From assembly GCF_016495405.1 (NCBI RefSeq), contig NZ_CP044522.1, positions 3,209,638 to 3,273,637 on the forward strand: 64,000 nt of DNA. The letters run 5' to 3'. The number at the start of each line of letters is the position of its first letter. Positions within the stretch are counted from its first letter, which is position 1. Made by a program: the position numbers and the translations under genes. The notes under the pieces were generated by a model, which was not told the DNA's origin, did not search any database, and saw only the letters and a program-made list of their open reading frames with translations. This DNA is from Cobetia sp. cqz5-12 (GTDB taxonomy: Bacteria > Pseudomonadota > Gammaproteobacteria > Pseudomonadales > Halomonadaceae). Below are positions 1 to 9,566 of the stretch, piece by piece.

Positions 1-313
1 CCTCTCCGGTCTCCTCGAAATAGCGGAATTGGGGGTGTGCGGGCGCATCCTCGAGGTTGAGCGGCTCTTCTCTGAGCGCCACCATCCCGACCAGGCCCTC
101 GCCACGTGCCAGACTGACCTGCCCCACCGACGACGAGCGCAGACCAATGGTGTCCTTGAGCACGAAGCGATCGCTTTCCGGTGCCAGCAGATAGACGGAG
201 CAGACATCCGTCTTCATGGCCTTGCGTATGCGCAACACCATGGTCGCCAGTGCCGCGTCCAGAGAACGTGCGCCATTGACCTCCTGAACGATACGACGTA
301 GCACCTCAAGCAT
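1..313 (-). CDS. ptsP: PtsP (PEP-protein phosphotransferase, nitrogen PTS enzyme I), N-terminal part
   Basis: This is the 5' part of a gene that runs off the left edge of the window; about 104 residues are present. The visible part is a GAF domain that starts MLEVLRRIVQEVNGA and contains VCSVYLL and a GEGLVGMVALREEPLNL stretch, as in PtsP (EI-Ntr). PtsP takes phosphate from PEP and passes it to NPr in the nitrogen phosphotransferase relay, and its GAF domain senses nitrogen status. The ATG at 313 gives the family's usual N-terminus; a nearby upstream ATG (329) is in another frame. It follows rppH on the same strand after about 100 bases, the order also known in Pseudomonas. The phosphotransfer domains lie outside the window. 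Confidence 0.9.
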   Translation of the reverse strand, partial: MLEVLRRIVQEVNGARSLDAALATMVLRIRKAMKTDVCSVYLLAPESDRFVLKDTIGLRSSSVGQVSLARGEGLVGMVALREEPLNLEDAPAHPQFRYFEETGE

Positions 314-411
314 GGAGTACCTCAAGCATGGTGTATCTCGCGCATCGAAGACGTCGAGAAGGTGATTGCACAGCCAGGGCGGCGTGACCCACGCTCAGCC
401 ACCCGCGCCCA

Positions 412-1098
412 TCAACGCCATCTGCCGGACGAATGACGCCCTGGCCCCTCGGCACTGGCGTCACCGGCCCCGGGGTCAATGGCACCTGTGCCATCGAGCC
501 CCTTGGCCGCCGCCGCATTGGCAGTGCCGACCGGTGAGCCACTGGCGCCAGGCGTACCGCAAGCGCCCCGCGCTTCATGCAGCGAGGCCCCCTCGGCGAG
601 CGCCTTGAGCCGCTCGGTGTCCACCAGACGCTGCAGACGCGGAGCCAACTCGCGCAGGGCGCGCCGATAGACCTCGCGCTTGAAGGCCACGACCTGCCCC
701 AGTGGATACCAGTAGCTTACCCAACGCCAGCCATCGAATTCAGGATTGGGCGTGGTATCCACACTCACGCGGTTGTCCTGACAGCGAATCTGCAACAGGA
801 ACCACTTCTGCTTCTGACCGATGCAGATCGGTCGGGAGTGCGTTCTTACCATGCGTCTGGGTAACCGGTAGCGCAGCCATCCACGGGTGCAGGCCAGTAT
901 CTCGACGTCCTCAGCTTTCAGGCCGATCTCTTCTTCGAGTTCACGAAACAGCGCCTGTTGCGGTGTCTCGTTTGGCTTGATGCCCCCTTGCGGAAACTGC
1001 CACGCATTCTGTCCTACCCGGCGCGCCCAGAGCAGCTGGCCCTCACAGTTGGCAATGATGATGCCAACGTTGGGGCGAAAGCCGTCAGCGTCGATCAC
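412..1098 (-). CDS. rppH: RNA pyrophosphohydrolase RppH (Nudix)
   Basis: RppH removes pyrophosphate from the 5' end of mRNA and so starts RNase E-dependent decay. The protein has the Nudix box at residues 38-60 (GX5E, then RELEEEIG) and the RppH-specific WFLLQ and [13 protein letters not shown] segments. I chose the GTG start at 1098: it yields the family N-terminus ([12 protein letters not shown]) and has AAAGGTGA about six bases upstream. A longer version from an ATG at 1131 has a poorly placed ribosome site. At 228 aa it is longer than E. coli RppH (176 aa), because of a low-complexity Ala/Gly-rich C-terminal tail after about residue 170. It is probably cotranscribed with ptsP downstream. 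Confidence 0.93.
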   Translation of the reverse strand: MIDADGFRPNVGIIIANCEGQLLWARRVGQNAWQFPQGGIKPNETPQQALFRELEEEIGLKAEDVEILACTRGWLRYRLPRRMVRTHSRPICIGQKQKWFLLQIRCQDNRVSVDTTPNPEFDGWRWVSYWYPLGQVVAFKREVYRRALRELAPRLQRLVDTERLKALAEGASLHEARGACGTPGASGSPVGTANAAAAKGLDGTGAIDPGAGDASAEGPGRHSSGRWR

Positions 1099-1358
1099 GG
1101 ATGTCACCTTTGATTCGTTAATTGAAACCATTCTTCCACAAAGGCTGAAAGCGCTTCAATACGCGGTTTGGCGGTGTGAAAGCCCGAGCACCTCTGCAAT
1201 AATCGCTGCCTTCACGCTATTGCAGTGCAACACGGTCGTGCGAGACTGCTCGTCGGCCACCGTACACCCGCGCAAACACTGGGCCGGCACCCTATCGTGC
1301 TCTGTTGTCCGTGTCTGTCGTCCAGCCGAGAGTGGCTGGGCAGAGCAAGGAGTTTTCC

Positions 1359-2015
1359 GTGAGTCTGGCCATCTTTGATCTCGACAATACCCTGATCGCC
1401 GGGGACAGTGATCACGCCTGGGGCGAATTTCTGGTCGAACAGGGCGCTGTCGACGCCAACGTCTACCGTGAAGCCAACGAGCGCTACTACCAGCTCTACC
1501 AGAGTGGCGAACTGGACATTCACGAATACCTGGCCTTCTCACTCAAGCCGCTGGCCGAGAACAGTCCGGAGCAGCTGGCGGCCTGGCACCAGCAGTTCAT
1601 GGCCGCCAAGATCGAGCCCATCATCCTGCCGCGAGCGGAAGAGCTGCTGGCACGTCACCGGGCACGCGGCGACACCCTGCTGATCATCACCGCCACCAAT
1701 CGCTTCATTACCGCTCCCATCGCGGACCGCCTCGGCGTCGATGAGCTGATCGCCATCGAGCCCGAGATCGTCAACGGCCGCTACACCGGACGCGTCAGCG
1801 GCGTCCCCAGCTTCCAGGCCGGCAAGGTGACCCGCCTCGAGGCATGGTTGGCCGAGCGTGACCACACCCTGGATGGCAGCACCTTCTACAGCGACTCCAT
1901 CAATGACCTGCCGCTGCTGGAGCGTGTCGATACTGCCATCGCAGTGGACCCGGATGAGCAACTGCGCGCTGCCGCTGATGCGCGTGATTGGCGCATCATT
2001 TCGCTGCGCGACTGA
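1359..2015 (+). CDS. HAD-IB family phosphatase (possible histidinol-phosphatase)
   Basis: A HAD-superfamily hydrolase of 218 aa. Motif I is FDLDNTLIAGD at the N-terminus, motif II is the IITATNRF region, and motif III/IV is FYSDSINDLPLL with the metal-binding Asp pair. It belongs to the SerB-like HAD-IB subgroup. The GTG start at 1359 is preceded by AAGGAG at good spacing and puts motif I near residue 5; an earlier ATG at 1305 lacks such a site. It is divergent from rppH. In Pseudomonas a related HAD gene lies next to rppH-ptsP and has been linked to histidinol phosphate, so that activity is possible, but the sequence alone does not fix the substrate. A paralogue lies at 59587-60459. Confidence 0.85.
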   Translation: MSLAIFDLDNTLIAGDSDHAWGEFLVEQGAVDANVYREANERYYQLYQSGELDIHEYLAFSLKPLAENSPEQLAAWHQQFMAAKIEPIILPRAEELLARHRARGDTLLIITATNRFITAPIADRLGVDELIAIEPEIVNGRYTGRVSGVPSFQAGKVTRLEAWLAERDHTLDGSTFYSDSINDLPLLERVDTAIAVDPDEQLRAAADARDWRIISLRD

Positions 2016-2101
2016 TAACACCATGATTTACATGGCTTTTATTGATCCATAAGGTCGAGCAGCCTCAGCTATAAGGTTTTCATGTGGCTACAAGCATTCA
2101 C

Positions 2102-2153
2102 CATAAAGTCGACCTTATTTGCTGAATCATTTCGCACAAGATGTGTCTATAAT
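2102..2153 (+). promoter_or_regulatory. Putative mqo promoter and operator-like boxes
   Basis: A consensus TATAAT lies at 2148-2153, about 120 bases before mqo. Just upstream (2102-2118) is a near-palindrome, ATAAAGTCGACCTTAT with one mismatch. Its right half (2109-2118) is an exact inverted copy of ATAAGGTCGA at 2049-2058. No well-spaced -35 element is obvious, which would suit activator dependence. This is inference from sequence pattern only. Confidence 0.4.
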
Positions 2154-2272
2154 GTGTGTCCATCGAACCGTCGAGCCTGGTGCGGCAACTTTGCCCCGTC
2201 ACGGCAGGACGGCCTCCGGAATCCCGGTCGGGTCCGGGGGATGTCCCTCACCAACCTTGAGCGTGAGCAGCC

Positions 2273-3664
2273 ATGTCCTCAACGACATACGATGTCCTGA
2301 TTGTGGGTGGCGGCGTGTCCGGCACCGCCCTTCTCTATGAACTCGCCCGCTACACCGACCTCAAGTCGGTCGGCCTGGTGGAAAAGTACGACCACGTCGC
2401 GATCGTCAACTCGCACGGTCGCAACAACTCCCAGACCATTCACTGCGGCGACATCGAGACCAACTACACGGTCGAGAAGGCGCGTGTGACCAAGCGCACC
2501 GCGGGCATGGTGGTCAACTTCGCCACCAAGCTCAGCGAGAGTGAGCGCGATCACATCGTCTACAAGTATCCGAAGATGGTGCTGGCGGTCGGTGCCAAGG
2601 AATGCCAGTTCCTGCGCAAGCGTTTCGACACCTTCAAGCAGCTGTTCCCCAACCTGAAGCTGCTCGAGCGTGATGATATCGCCGAGCTGGAGCCGAAGGT
2701 GGTGGAAGGTCGTCGTCCTGACGAGGAAATCGTCGCGCTGGGTTCCACCGACGAATACACCGCCGTCAACTACACCACCCTGTCGGAGGCCTTCGTCAGC
2801 GAGGGCGAGAAGGCAGCGGCCGAGAAAGGCATGAACTTCGACGTTCGCCTCTCGACCGCCGTGGAAGACATCCGCAAGGAAGGTGACGTCTACAAGGTCA
2901 AGACCGACAAGGGCGAGCTCAGCGCACGCTATGTCGTGGTCAGCGCCGGCGGACATTCCCTGCTGTTCGCCCACAAGATGGGTTACGGCCTGGACAAGTC
3001 CTGCCTGCCGATGGCCGGCTCCTTCTACTTCACTCCGAAGGTGCTCAACGGCAAGGTCTACACCATCCAGAACGAGAACCTGCCGTTCGCCGCCGTCCAC
3101 GGCGACCCGGACGTGCTGGTGGAAGGCAAGACCCGCTTCGGTCCGACCGCCCTGATGCTGCCGCTGCTGGAGCGCTACAACGGCAAGACCTTCTGGGAGT
3201 TCCTCAAGGTGCTGCGTATGGACCGCAACGTCGTCAAGGCCCTGTGGGACCTGATGAAGGTGCGCGACATCCGCAACTACATCTTCAAGAACTTCATGTT
3301 CGAGGTGCCGGTGCTGCGTGAGCGTCTGTTCCACGGCGACATCAAGAAGATCGTGCCGAGCCTGGACGTCAAGGACGTCAGCTTCGCCAAGGGCTTCGGT
3401 GGCGTTCGCCCGCAGTTGATCGACAAGAGCAAGCAGAAGCTCGTGATGGGCGAAGCCAAGATCAATCCGGGCACCGGCATCGTCTTCAACATGACGCCGT
3501 CACCGGGTGGCACCAGCTGTCTGGGCAATGCCGAGAAGGACATGTATCTCGCGCAGGAATTCCTTGGCTTCAAAATCGACAAGGACGCCTTCGAGCGTGA
3601 CCTGCTGACCGGCGAGATCGAACTGACCGAGATCGAGCGTCCGGAAGCCTCTTCACTGATGTAA
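2273..3664 (+). CDS. mqo: Malate:quinone oxidoreductase-like FAD enzyme (Helicobacter type)
   Basis: The 463-aa protein begins with a dinucleotide-binding fold (VLIVGGGVSGTALLYEL). Along its length it matches the short Mqo characterised in Helicobacter pylori (HP0086), including NSQTIHCGDIETNYT, AGSFYF, PFAAVHGDPD, FGPTALMLP and FNMTPSPGGTSCL. Such enzymes oxidise malate to oxaloacetate at the inner face of the membrane and reduce quinone. It differs from the roughly 550-aa E. coli Mqo. It stands alone, with its own promoter region and a strong terminator behind it. Start at ATG 2273; the ribosome site is weak. Malate as substrate is by homology; another 2-hydroxyacid is possible. Confidence 0.8.
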   Translation: MSSTTYDVLIVGGGVSGTALLYELARYTDLKSVGLVEKYDHVAIVNSHGRNNSQTIHCGDIETNYTVEKARVTKRTAGMVVNFATKLSESERDHIVYKYPKMVLAVGAKECQFLRKRFDTFKQLFPNLKLLERDDIAELEPKVVEGRRPDEEIVALGSTDEYTAVNYTTLSEAFVSEGEKAAAEKGMNFDVRLSTAVEDIRKEGDVYKVKTDKGELSARYVVVSAGGHSLLFAHKMGYGLDKSCLPMAGSFYFTPKVLNGKVYTIQNENLPFAAVHGDPDVLVEGKTRFGPTALMLPLLERYNGKTFWEFLKVLRMDRNVVKALWDLMKVRDIRNYIFKNFMFEVPVLRERLFHGDIKKIVPSLDVKDVSFAKGFGGVRPQLIDKSKQKLVMGEAKINPGTGIVFNMTPSPGGTSCLGNAEKDMYLAQEFLGFKIDKDAFERDLLTGEIELTEIERPEASSLM

Positions 3665-3697
3665 GCCTCTTTCGAGACACACATCGGGATGAGCATC

Positions 3698-3733
3698 AAA
3701 AAGCCCCGCCAGCGATTGCTGGCGGGGCTTTTT
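3698..3733. terminator. Bidirectional intrinsic terminator (mqo / rsd)
   Basis: An 11-bp perfect GC-rich stem (GCCCCGCCAGC and its complement) with a GATT loop is flanked by five A's on the left and five T's on the right. It can therefore end both mqo (plus) and the convergent rsd (minus). Confidence 0.93.
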
Positions 3734-3774
3734 GATGGGCGACTGGCTTGATGGGCGACTGGAGGGATTCGGCC

Positions 3775-4269
3775 TCAGGACACCGATTGGCCCGACCGGG
3801 CAATAGGCTCATGCACCGCATGCAGACGCTGGATCAGCTGATCCTCCAGCGCGAAACGCTCGGTCAGTCCCTGCTGCAGACGAGCCAGCCATTCCGGCAG
3901 TCGTGCGCGATAGTGCTGGCAGCGGGTAGGGCTGGAGAAATCCTCATCGAAGGACAGCACCAGCTCGGTGGAGGGCTCCAGACGCTGCATCAGCTGCTCA
4001 CAGACCGCCAGTGCCGCGGTGTCCTCGAAGACACGGCCTTCTTCCTTGAGCTGGGGATAGACCTCGAAATGCCCCGCCGAGATGTAGTCCATCAGAAGCT
4101 CGATGAAGCGATTGACGCGCGTCATCTCGAGCTGCTCGAGGCCACTGACGCAAGCCTCGTGCAGATCCATGAAGCAGACCAGCATCTCGCGTCGCTGATC
4201 CAGCCAGCGATCAACCAACTGATGAACGCCACGAAAGCGTTCCGCCGCAGTGGTGCATTCCTCCAGCAT
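3775..4269 (-). CDS. rsd: Rsd/AlgQ family anti-sigma-70 protein
   Basis: The 164-aa protein starts MLEECTTAAERFRGVHQLVDRWL, the hallmark of Rsd/AlgQ. Members of this family bind region 4 of the housekeeping sigma factor and shift RNA polymerase toward alternative sigma factors in stationary phase; AlgQ in Pseudomonas affects alginate and siderophore genes. The start at 4269 has AGGAGG six bases upstream, so a longer in-frame reading from 4389 is unlikely. It lies downstream of dsbB on the same strand and ends at the bidirectional terminator shared with mqo. Confidence 0.9.
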   Translation of the reverse strand: MLEECTTAAERFRGVHQLVDRWLDQRREMLVCFMDLHEACVSGLEQLEMTRVNRFIELLMDYISAGHFEVYPQLKEEGRVFEDTAALAVCEQLMQRLEPSTELVLSFDEDFSSPTRCQHYRARLPEWLARLQQGLTERFALEDQLIQRLHAVHEPIARSGQSVS

Positions 4270-4395
4270 GGGCGCCTCCTCTGGCATGACCCGAACGATA
4301 GGGGCTGACATCCGGTGCTCGCCCCGCTGCCAACCCACTATCCTCCATGCCGTGCACGCTGCCAACCCCCCACCATGGTGGCAGGGCATATTGCC

Positions 4396-4947
4396 TCAAC
4401 GGCGCAAGCTGCTCCACAGCATCGCCAGCGGTACCAGCGCCAGCCCACAGAAGCCGATCAGCGACCACTGCGGGATCGAGAGACCCAGCCACTGCGCGCT
4501 GATCTGGGCGCACTCACCGGAGGCGTTGAGCACCTGGGTGATCACATCCCATACCGGCAGCACTTCCAGCATGTAGTTGAGGCCCGGGCCACAGGCCGGC
4601 ACCTGATCCGGCGGCAGAGACTGCAGCCAGATATGACGCCCCGCCAGCACGACCGCACCGATGCTGCCGGCCAGTGCGCCCAGCGCGTAGATGCGCGTGC
4701 CGACGCGCCCGGGGCCATGCAAGGCCCCCAGCAGGAAGAAGACGCCTGCCACGGCCACCGCCACGCGCTGGAAGATGCACAGCGAACACGGCGCCAGATC
4801 GAAGGCGAACTGCAGCACGAAGGCCACGCCCAGCAGAAAGGCGCACCCCAGCGCTCCCAACAGACACCATTGACGCCCGCTCCAGCTCGCCAGTCCGCTC
4901 TTGCGCGCTACCGGCTGCTGCCCCGATTGTTTGTCCGCTTGTGTCAT
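4396..4947 (-). CDS. dsbB: Disulfide bond formation protein DsbB
   Basis: DsbB is an inner-membrane quinone reductase that re-oxidises periplasmic DsbA. The 183-aa protein has the expected four hydrophobic segments, the first periplasmic pair C54-S-L-C57 followed by FQR, and the second pair C119 and C146 in the second periplasmic loop. The ATG at 4947 is preceded by AAGGA at seven bases; upstream in-frame ATGs (4983, 5061) have no ribosome site. It sits between gshA and rsd on the minus strand. The pairing with glutathione synthesis upstream is a thiol-redox theme, though a hairpin separates the two genes. Confidence 0.93.
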   Translation of the reverse strand: MTQADKQSGQQPVARKSGLASWSGRQWCLLGALGCAFLLGVAFVLQFAFDLAPCSLCIFQRVAVAVAGVFFLLGALHGPGRVGTRIYALGALAGSIGAVVLAGRHIWLQSLPPDQVPACGPGLNYMLEVLPVWDVITQVLNASGECAQISAQWLGLSIPQWSLIGFCGLALVPLAMLWSSLRR

Positions 4948-5092
4948 TTGCCGTCCTTGCCGGTAAAACTCCAGTGGAGTCATGGGTGAGAAATGACGCA
5001 GCCGCAAGGCCTTCAAGGCCCTGCGACTGCATTGAGGCATGCACCGCGTCGTGCCCCGCAACCGCGCTCAATCAGGCGGCACAGGCCACATA

Positions 5093-5128
5093 CATCATCG
5101 GCGCCTCAAGCCTGAGGCGCCGATGATG
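5093..5128. terminator. Perfect 16-bp hairpin between gshA and dsbB
   Basis: CATCATCGGCGCCTCA is followed by AGCC and its exact reverse complement. It lies 92 bases downstream of the gshA stop codon. There is no T-tract on either side, so it could be a U-less terminator, an mRNA 3'-end stabiliser or an attenuating structure before dsbB. Confidence 0.55.
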
Positions 5129-5219
5129 AAGCGATAGCCGAATCCGTCACTATCAGCGACTGACGCCTATCATGCCGTGTCGTGATGACCCGAACATGAA
5201 TTGGCGTTGCGTCACGAGA

Positions 5220-6818
5220 TCACGCCGGTTGCGTGCCATGGGCGGACGCGAAGTACTCGGCCATGAAGGTGTCGAAATCCTGATGATCGCCCTTCTCGAT
5301 ATCGCCCTGCTGCTGCAGCGAGGTCTCGACCAGCTGATCAAGCAGATAGCCGCGTGCACGCTCCGTCGGCTCTGACTTGAACTGCTCGGCCTGGCCCTTG
5401 GCCAGCGCCAGCACTTCGTCGACGAAGTTGCTGCCATTGTCGAGCATGCTGGTCAGCAGACGGCCCGACGGTGTGGTCTGCGCATCGTCGAAGCGCGGCG
5501 CGAGCGCCGCCAGCGCATCACGGTGCGCGTTGCCTGTCTTGTCGCCACTGTCGAGCAGGCCCGCGACTTCGCCCAGCTCATCCATGATGTTGGCCGCCAG
5601 ATCGCGCAGGCGACGCTCTTCACCATTGACACTCAGGGTCAGTTCCGGATCACGCCCTGCCTCGACCACGCGACGCTTGCTGTTGTCGAGCGTGGCGCAT
5701 TCCTCGTCGTCGATCCAAGGACTCTCGGTCAGCAGACACCAGATCAGGAAGGTATCGAGGAAGCGGATCTGCGTCTCGTCGATCCCGACCGGCAGGAAGG
5801 GGTTGAGGTCCAAACAGCGCACTTCGATGTATTCGACACCACGCCCTTCCAGTGCCTGACTGGGCGTCTCGTTCTGCCGGGTGACACGCTTGGGACGGAT
5901 GTCGGAGTAGTACTCGTTCTCGATCTGCAGGATGTTGCTGGAGAGCTGCGACCAGCTGCCATCGGCCTGCTTGACGCCCAGCTTCTCGTAGTCCTTCCAC
6001 GGCGTAACGATGGCGTGACGCAGCGTCCCGACGAAGTTGTCCAGCGAGTTGAAGCAGATCTTGAGCTGTGCCTGGACCTTGTTCTGATAGCCCAGGTCCG
6101 ACATGCGCAGGCTGGTGGCATAGGCCGAGACCAGGCTGCGGTCCGCCTGACGCTTGAGGCGATCATCATTGCCACCGTCAAGGAAGCTCTCATCGATGCC
6201 CGGCGAGGCGCCGAACAGATAGAGCAGCACCCAGCTGTGGCGACGGAAGTTGCGGATCAGCTCGAAATAGCGACGTGAGCGGAAGTCACGCGCATCTTCC
6301 GCCTCTGCCCCTTCCAGCCCCTGCAGCAGACTCCAGAAATCATCCGGCAACGAGAAGTTGTAATGGATACCGGCAATCGACTGCATGATGCGTCCATAAC
6401 GGACATCCAGCCCCTTGCGGTAGACATGCTTCATGGTGCCGCTGTTGGAGGTACCGTAGTCGGCGATCGGCACGCTGTCGTTGCCGTGCAGGCGCGGTGG
6501 CATGCTGGCCGGCCAGATCAGCTCATCGCCCATGTTGCGATAGCTGAAACGATGCAGGTCAGCCAGAAACTCCAGCGACTCCTTGGGACGAGTGGACACC
6601 GGGGTGATGTACTCGAGCAGAGACTCGGAATAGTCCGTGGTGATGTACGGGTGGGTCAGCTTCGACCCCAGAGAACGCGGATGCGGCGTCTGGCTGATGT
6701 CACCGCCAGCGGTAACCCGCAGGCCTTCCTTCTCGATACCACGGCGCAGGCGCCCGAAGAGACCCTGACGGGCCTGGGGCGTGAGTCGCGCAATGGCGGA
6801 CGCGAGTTGCTCGGACAA
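5220..6818 (-). CDS. gshA: Glutamate-cysteine ligase GshA
   Basis: GshA makes gamma-glutamylcysteine from Glu, Cys and ATP, the committed step of glutathione synthesis. The protein matches the E. coli-type family: RRGIEKEGLRV near the N-terminus, then HPYITTDYSESLLEYITP and NSGTMKHVYRKGLDVRYG. A TTG start at 6818 gives 532 aa beginning (M)SEQLASAIARL, close to the usual 518 aa, with AAAGGG upstream. A GTG at 6893 would add 25 residues of atypical sequence without a ribosome site. The start is thus moderately certain and the identity high. Confidence 0.92.
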   Translation of the reverse strand: MSEQLASAIARLTPQARQGLFGRLRRGIEKEGLRVTAGGDISQTPHPRSLGSKLTHPYITTDYSESLLEYITPVSTRPKESLEFLADLHRFSYRNMGDELIWPASMPPRLHGNDSVPIADYGTSNSGTMKHVYRKGLDVRYGRIMQSIAGIHYNFSLPDDFWSLLQGLEGAEAEDARDFRSRRYFELIRNFRRHSWVLLYLFGASPGIDESFLDGGNDDRLKRQADRSLVSAYATSLRMSDLGYQNKVQAQLKICFNSLDNFVGTLRHAIVTPWKDYEKLGVKQADGSWSQLSSNILQIENEYYSDIRPKRVTRQNETPSQALEGRGVEYIEVRCLDLNPFLPVGIDETQIRFLDTFLIWCLLTESPWIDDEECATLDNSKRRVVEAGRDPELTLSVNGEERRLRDLAANIMDELGEVAGLLDSGDKTGNAHRDALAALAPRFDDAQTTPSGRLLTSMLDNGSNFVDEVLALAKGQAEQFKSEPTERARGYLLDQLVETSLQQQGDIEKGDHQDFDTFMAEYFASAHGTQPA

Positions 6819-6982
6819 GGTATGAACCCTTTCGCATGGGGAGAAGCCCAGCCTCTCCGGTCGAATTGGATGACCATGGCCCGCGTGCTGCACCGGATGC
6901 CATGCAAGACGCGAACGGCAGGTACCGTTCGCGTCAGGTCAGTATGCCCACATTATGGGCGCGTAAAAAATGCTTTCAAGGC

Positions 6983-9406
6983 TTATGATTTCGACTTGCG
7001 CGCATTGAGCAGTGCTGCCGCCATCGCATTGTTGGCCGGTGCCGCGCCGCCGCTCGCACCAGAATTGCTGCCGCGACCGCCGCGCTCCTGACGGCCACCG
7101 CCGCCTTGCGAGCGTCCACCGCGACCGCCCTCTGCGCCGCGTCGTGCCTCGCCTGCCGCGCCTTTCTCAGCGGGAGTATCGCTCATGCGCATGCTCAGCG
7201 CGATACGCGCACGCGGGATGTCGACTTCCATCACCTTGACGCTCACGATGTCGCCCGCCTTGACCACCTCTCGCGGGTCAGCAACATATTTTTGCGACAG
7301 GGCAGAGATATGTACCAGGCCATCCTGATGCACGCCGATATCCACGAAGGCTCCAAAGTGAGTCACGTTGGTGACGACGCCCTCAAGCTTCATGCCCGGC
7401 TCGAGATCCTTGAGGGTCTCGACGCCTTCCTTGAACTCCGCGAAGCGGAATTCGGGGCGCGGGTCACGCCCAGGCTTGTCCAGCTCGCGCAGGATGTCGG
7501 TCACCGTCGGCAGCCCGAAGTGCTCATCGGTGAATTCCGTCGGTTTCACGGTGCGCAGGAAGGCGCTGTCACCCAGCAGACTCGGCAGATCACGCCCGTG
7601 CGCCTTGGCGATGCGCTCGACCAGCGGATAGGCCTCCGGGTGGACGGCGCTGGCATCCAGCGGATTCTTGCCGGAGGCGATACGCAGGAAGCCGGCACAC
7701 TGCTCGAAGGTGCGCGGACCCAGGCGGCTGACTTTCAGCAATTCCTGACGTGAAGCGAAACGGCCATTGGCATCACGATGCGCGACGATATTCTCTGCAA
7801 GCGTAACATTCAGGCCAGCTACACGTGACAGCAGCGCACTGGAGGCCATGTTGAGATCGACACCGACACCATTCACGCAATCCTCGACGACGGCTTCCAG
7901 ACTGCGCCCCAGCTGCACCTGGCTGACATCGTGCTGGTACTGGCCGACGCCGATGGACTTGGGCTCGATCTTGACCAGCTCGCCCAGCGGGTCCTGCAGA
8001 CGACGCGCGATGGAGACCGCGCCGCGAATGGTCACGTCCAGATCCGGGAATTCGCGGGCCGCATACTCCGAAGCCGAGTAGATGGAAGCACCAGCCTCGT
8101 TGACCATCACCTTCTGCAGTCGACGGCCGGACAGGCGCGTCAGCACGTCGGCGGCCAGCTTGTCGGTCTCGCGCGAGGCAGTACCGTTGCCGATGGCGAT
8201 CAACTCGACATCATGCCGCTCGACCAGCTTGACCAGCTCGGCCACCGAGGCGTCCCAGCGATTGTGTGGCGCATGCGGATAGATGGTGGCCTGATCGACA
8301 TACTTGCCGGTGGCATCCACCACCGCGACCTTGACGCCAGTACGCAAGCCCGGGTCCAGGCCCAGCGTGGCCTTGGGTCCTGCCGGCGCTGCCAGCAGCA
8401 GGTCCTTCAGGTTGTCGGCGAAGACCTGGATGGCCTCCTGTTCGGCACGCTCGCGCAGGCGACCGATCAGCTCGCTTTCCAGACGGGTATAGAGCTTGAC
8501 GCGCCAGGTCCAGCGCACCACTTCCTTCAACCAGCGGTCCGCGGCACGCTCCTGATCCTCGAGGGAGAAATGCGCCGCGATGGCGCCTTCCATCGGGTGA
8601 CGCGGCAGGTCGTCTTCACCTTCCAGCTTGAGCGCGAGGCTCAGCACGCCTTCGTTGCGACCCCGCAGCATGGCCAGTGCACGGTGCGAGGGTGCCTTGT
8701 GCAGCGGCTCATCATGCTCGAAGTAATCGGAGAACTTGGCGCCCTCCTGCTCCTTGCCCTTCATGACGCGCGAACTCAGGATGCCGTCGTCCCACAGGCG
8801 CTGCCGCAGACGACCGACCAGGGCAGCATCTTCCGCGAAGCGCTCCATCAGGATCTGCTTGGCGCCATCCAGCGCCGCCTTGGTATCGGCCACATCCTTG
8901 TCGACAGCGACGAAGCCGATCGCCTGAGCTTCCGGCTCCAGCGTCGGGTCATTGAGCAGCGCATCGGCCAGAGGCTCAAGCCCCGCTTCACGCGCGATCT
9001 GGGCCTTGGTACGGCGCTTCTTGCGATAGGGAAGGTAAAGATCTTCCAGACGCTGCTTGCTGTCGGCGGCCAACACATCCCGCTCAAGCGTGGCGCTCAG
9101 CTTGTTCTGCTCGGCGATCGACTCGAGCACTACCTGACGCCGCTCCTCCAGCTCACGCAGATAGCGCAGGCGCTCTTCCAGCTGTCGCATCTGGGTGTCA
9201 TCGAGTCCGCCAGTGGCTTCCTTGCGGTAGCGCGAGATGAAGGGCACGGTCGCGCCGCCATCCAGCAGCTCGACGGTAGCGGTGATCTGTTCTTCGCGCA
9301 CCCCAAGCTCACCGGCCAACGCCTGTTGAATGCGGCGAGTGGTGGCAGCGGGCGACAGCGTCGGTGCAGGACGGGAGGTGGTAGCGTCGGTTGCAGTAGC
9401 GTCCAT
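6983..9406 (-). CDS. tex: Tex family transcription accessory / RNA-binding protein
   Basis: The 807-aa protein has the full Tex layout. There is an N-terminal helical region ([28 protein letters not shown]), then a YqgF-like fold ([17 protein letters not shown]), then helix-hairpin-helix modules. A C-terminal S1 domain follows at about residues 645-715 ([21 protein letters not shown]). The tail is Gly/Arg-rich ([12 protein letters not shown]), typical of RNA-binding proteins. Tex binds nucleic acid and affects transcription of toxin and stress genes in several bacteria; its exact role is still unclear. It lies just downstream of msrB with a large hairpin between them. Confidence 0.93.
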   Translation of the reverse strand: MDATATDATTSRPAPTLSPAATTRRIQQALAGELGVREEQITATVELLDGGATVPFISRYRKEATGGLDDTQMRQLEERLRYLRELEERRQVVLESIAEQNKLSATLERDVLAADSKQRLEDLYLPYRKKRRTKAQIAREAGLEPLADALLNDPTLEPEAQAIGFVAVDKDVADTKAALDGAKQILMERFAEDAALVGRLRQRLWDDGILSSRVMKGKEQEGAKFSDYFEHDEPLHKAPSHRALAMLRGRNEGVLSLALKLEGEDDLPRHPMEGAIAAHFSLEDQERAADRWLKEVVRWTWRVKLYTRLESELIGRLRERAEQEAIQVFADNLKDLLLAAPAGPKATLGLDPGLRTGVKVAVVDATGKYVDQATIYPHAPHNRWDASVAELVKLVERHDVELIAIGNGTASRETDKLAADVLTRLSGRRLQKVMVNEAGASIYSASEYAAREFPDLDVTIRGAVSIARRLQDPLGELVKIEPKSIGVGQYQHDVSQVQLGRSLEAVVEDCVNGVGVDLNMASSALLSRVAGLNVTLAENIVAHRDANGRFASRQELLKVSRLGPRTFEQCAGFLRIASGKNPLDASAVHPEAYPLVERIAKAHGRDLPSLLGDSAFLRTVKPTEFTDEHFGLPTVTDILRELDKPGRDPRPEFRFAEFKEGVETLKDLEPGMKLEGVVTNVTHFGAFVDIGVHQDGLVHISALSQKYVADPREVVKAGDIVSVKVMEVDIPRARIALSMRMSDTPAEKGAAGEARRGAEGGRGGRSQGGGGRQERGGRGSNSGASGGAAPANNAMAAALLNARKSKS

Positions 9407-9444
9407 GAAACGTCAGTCCCTTACAGCAGAATTCATGCGGCAAT

Positions 9445-9486
9445 ATACAGACGGCCCGGTCGTGGAATCGACCGGGCCGTCTGTAT
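9445..9486. terminator. Perfect 18-bp hairpin between msrB and tex
   Basis: ATACAGACGGCCCGGTCG, a TGGAAT loop, then the exact reverse complement. It sits downstream of msrB and about 40 bases upstream of the tex start on the minus strand, with no T-run after it. It may act as a terminator for msrB or as a leader structure for tex. Confidence 0.6.
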
Positions 9487-9566
9487 CACGATGCCGTCAC
9501 GTTACCACAAAGCGGCAAGATTGCTTTAGCCGCTCACTGCGCCAGCCGAGATGCATCCAAAGCGTC

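Noticed and set aside
7931..9529. A 532-codon plus-strand frame opposite tex
   Set aside because: No motif, no ribosome site, and the other strand encodes a complete Tex protein.
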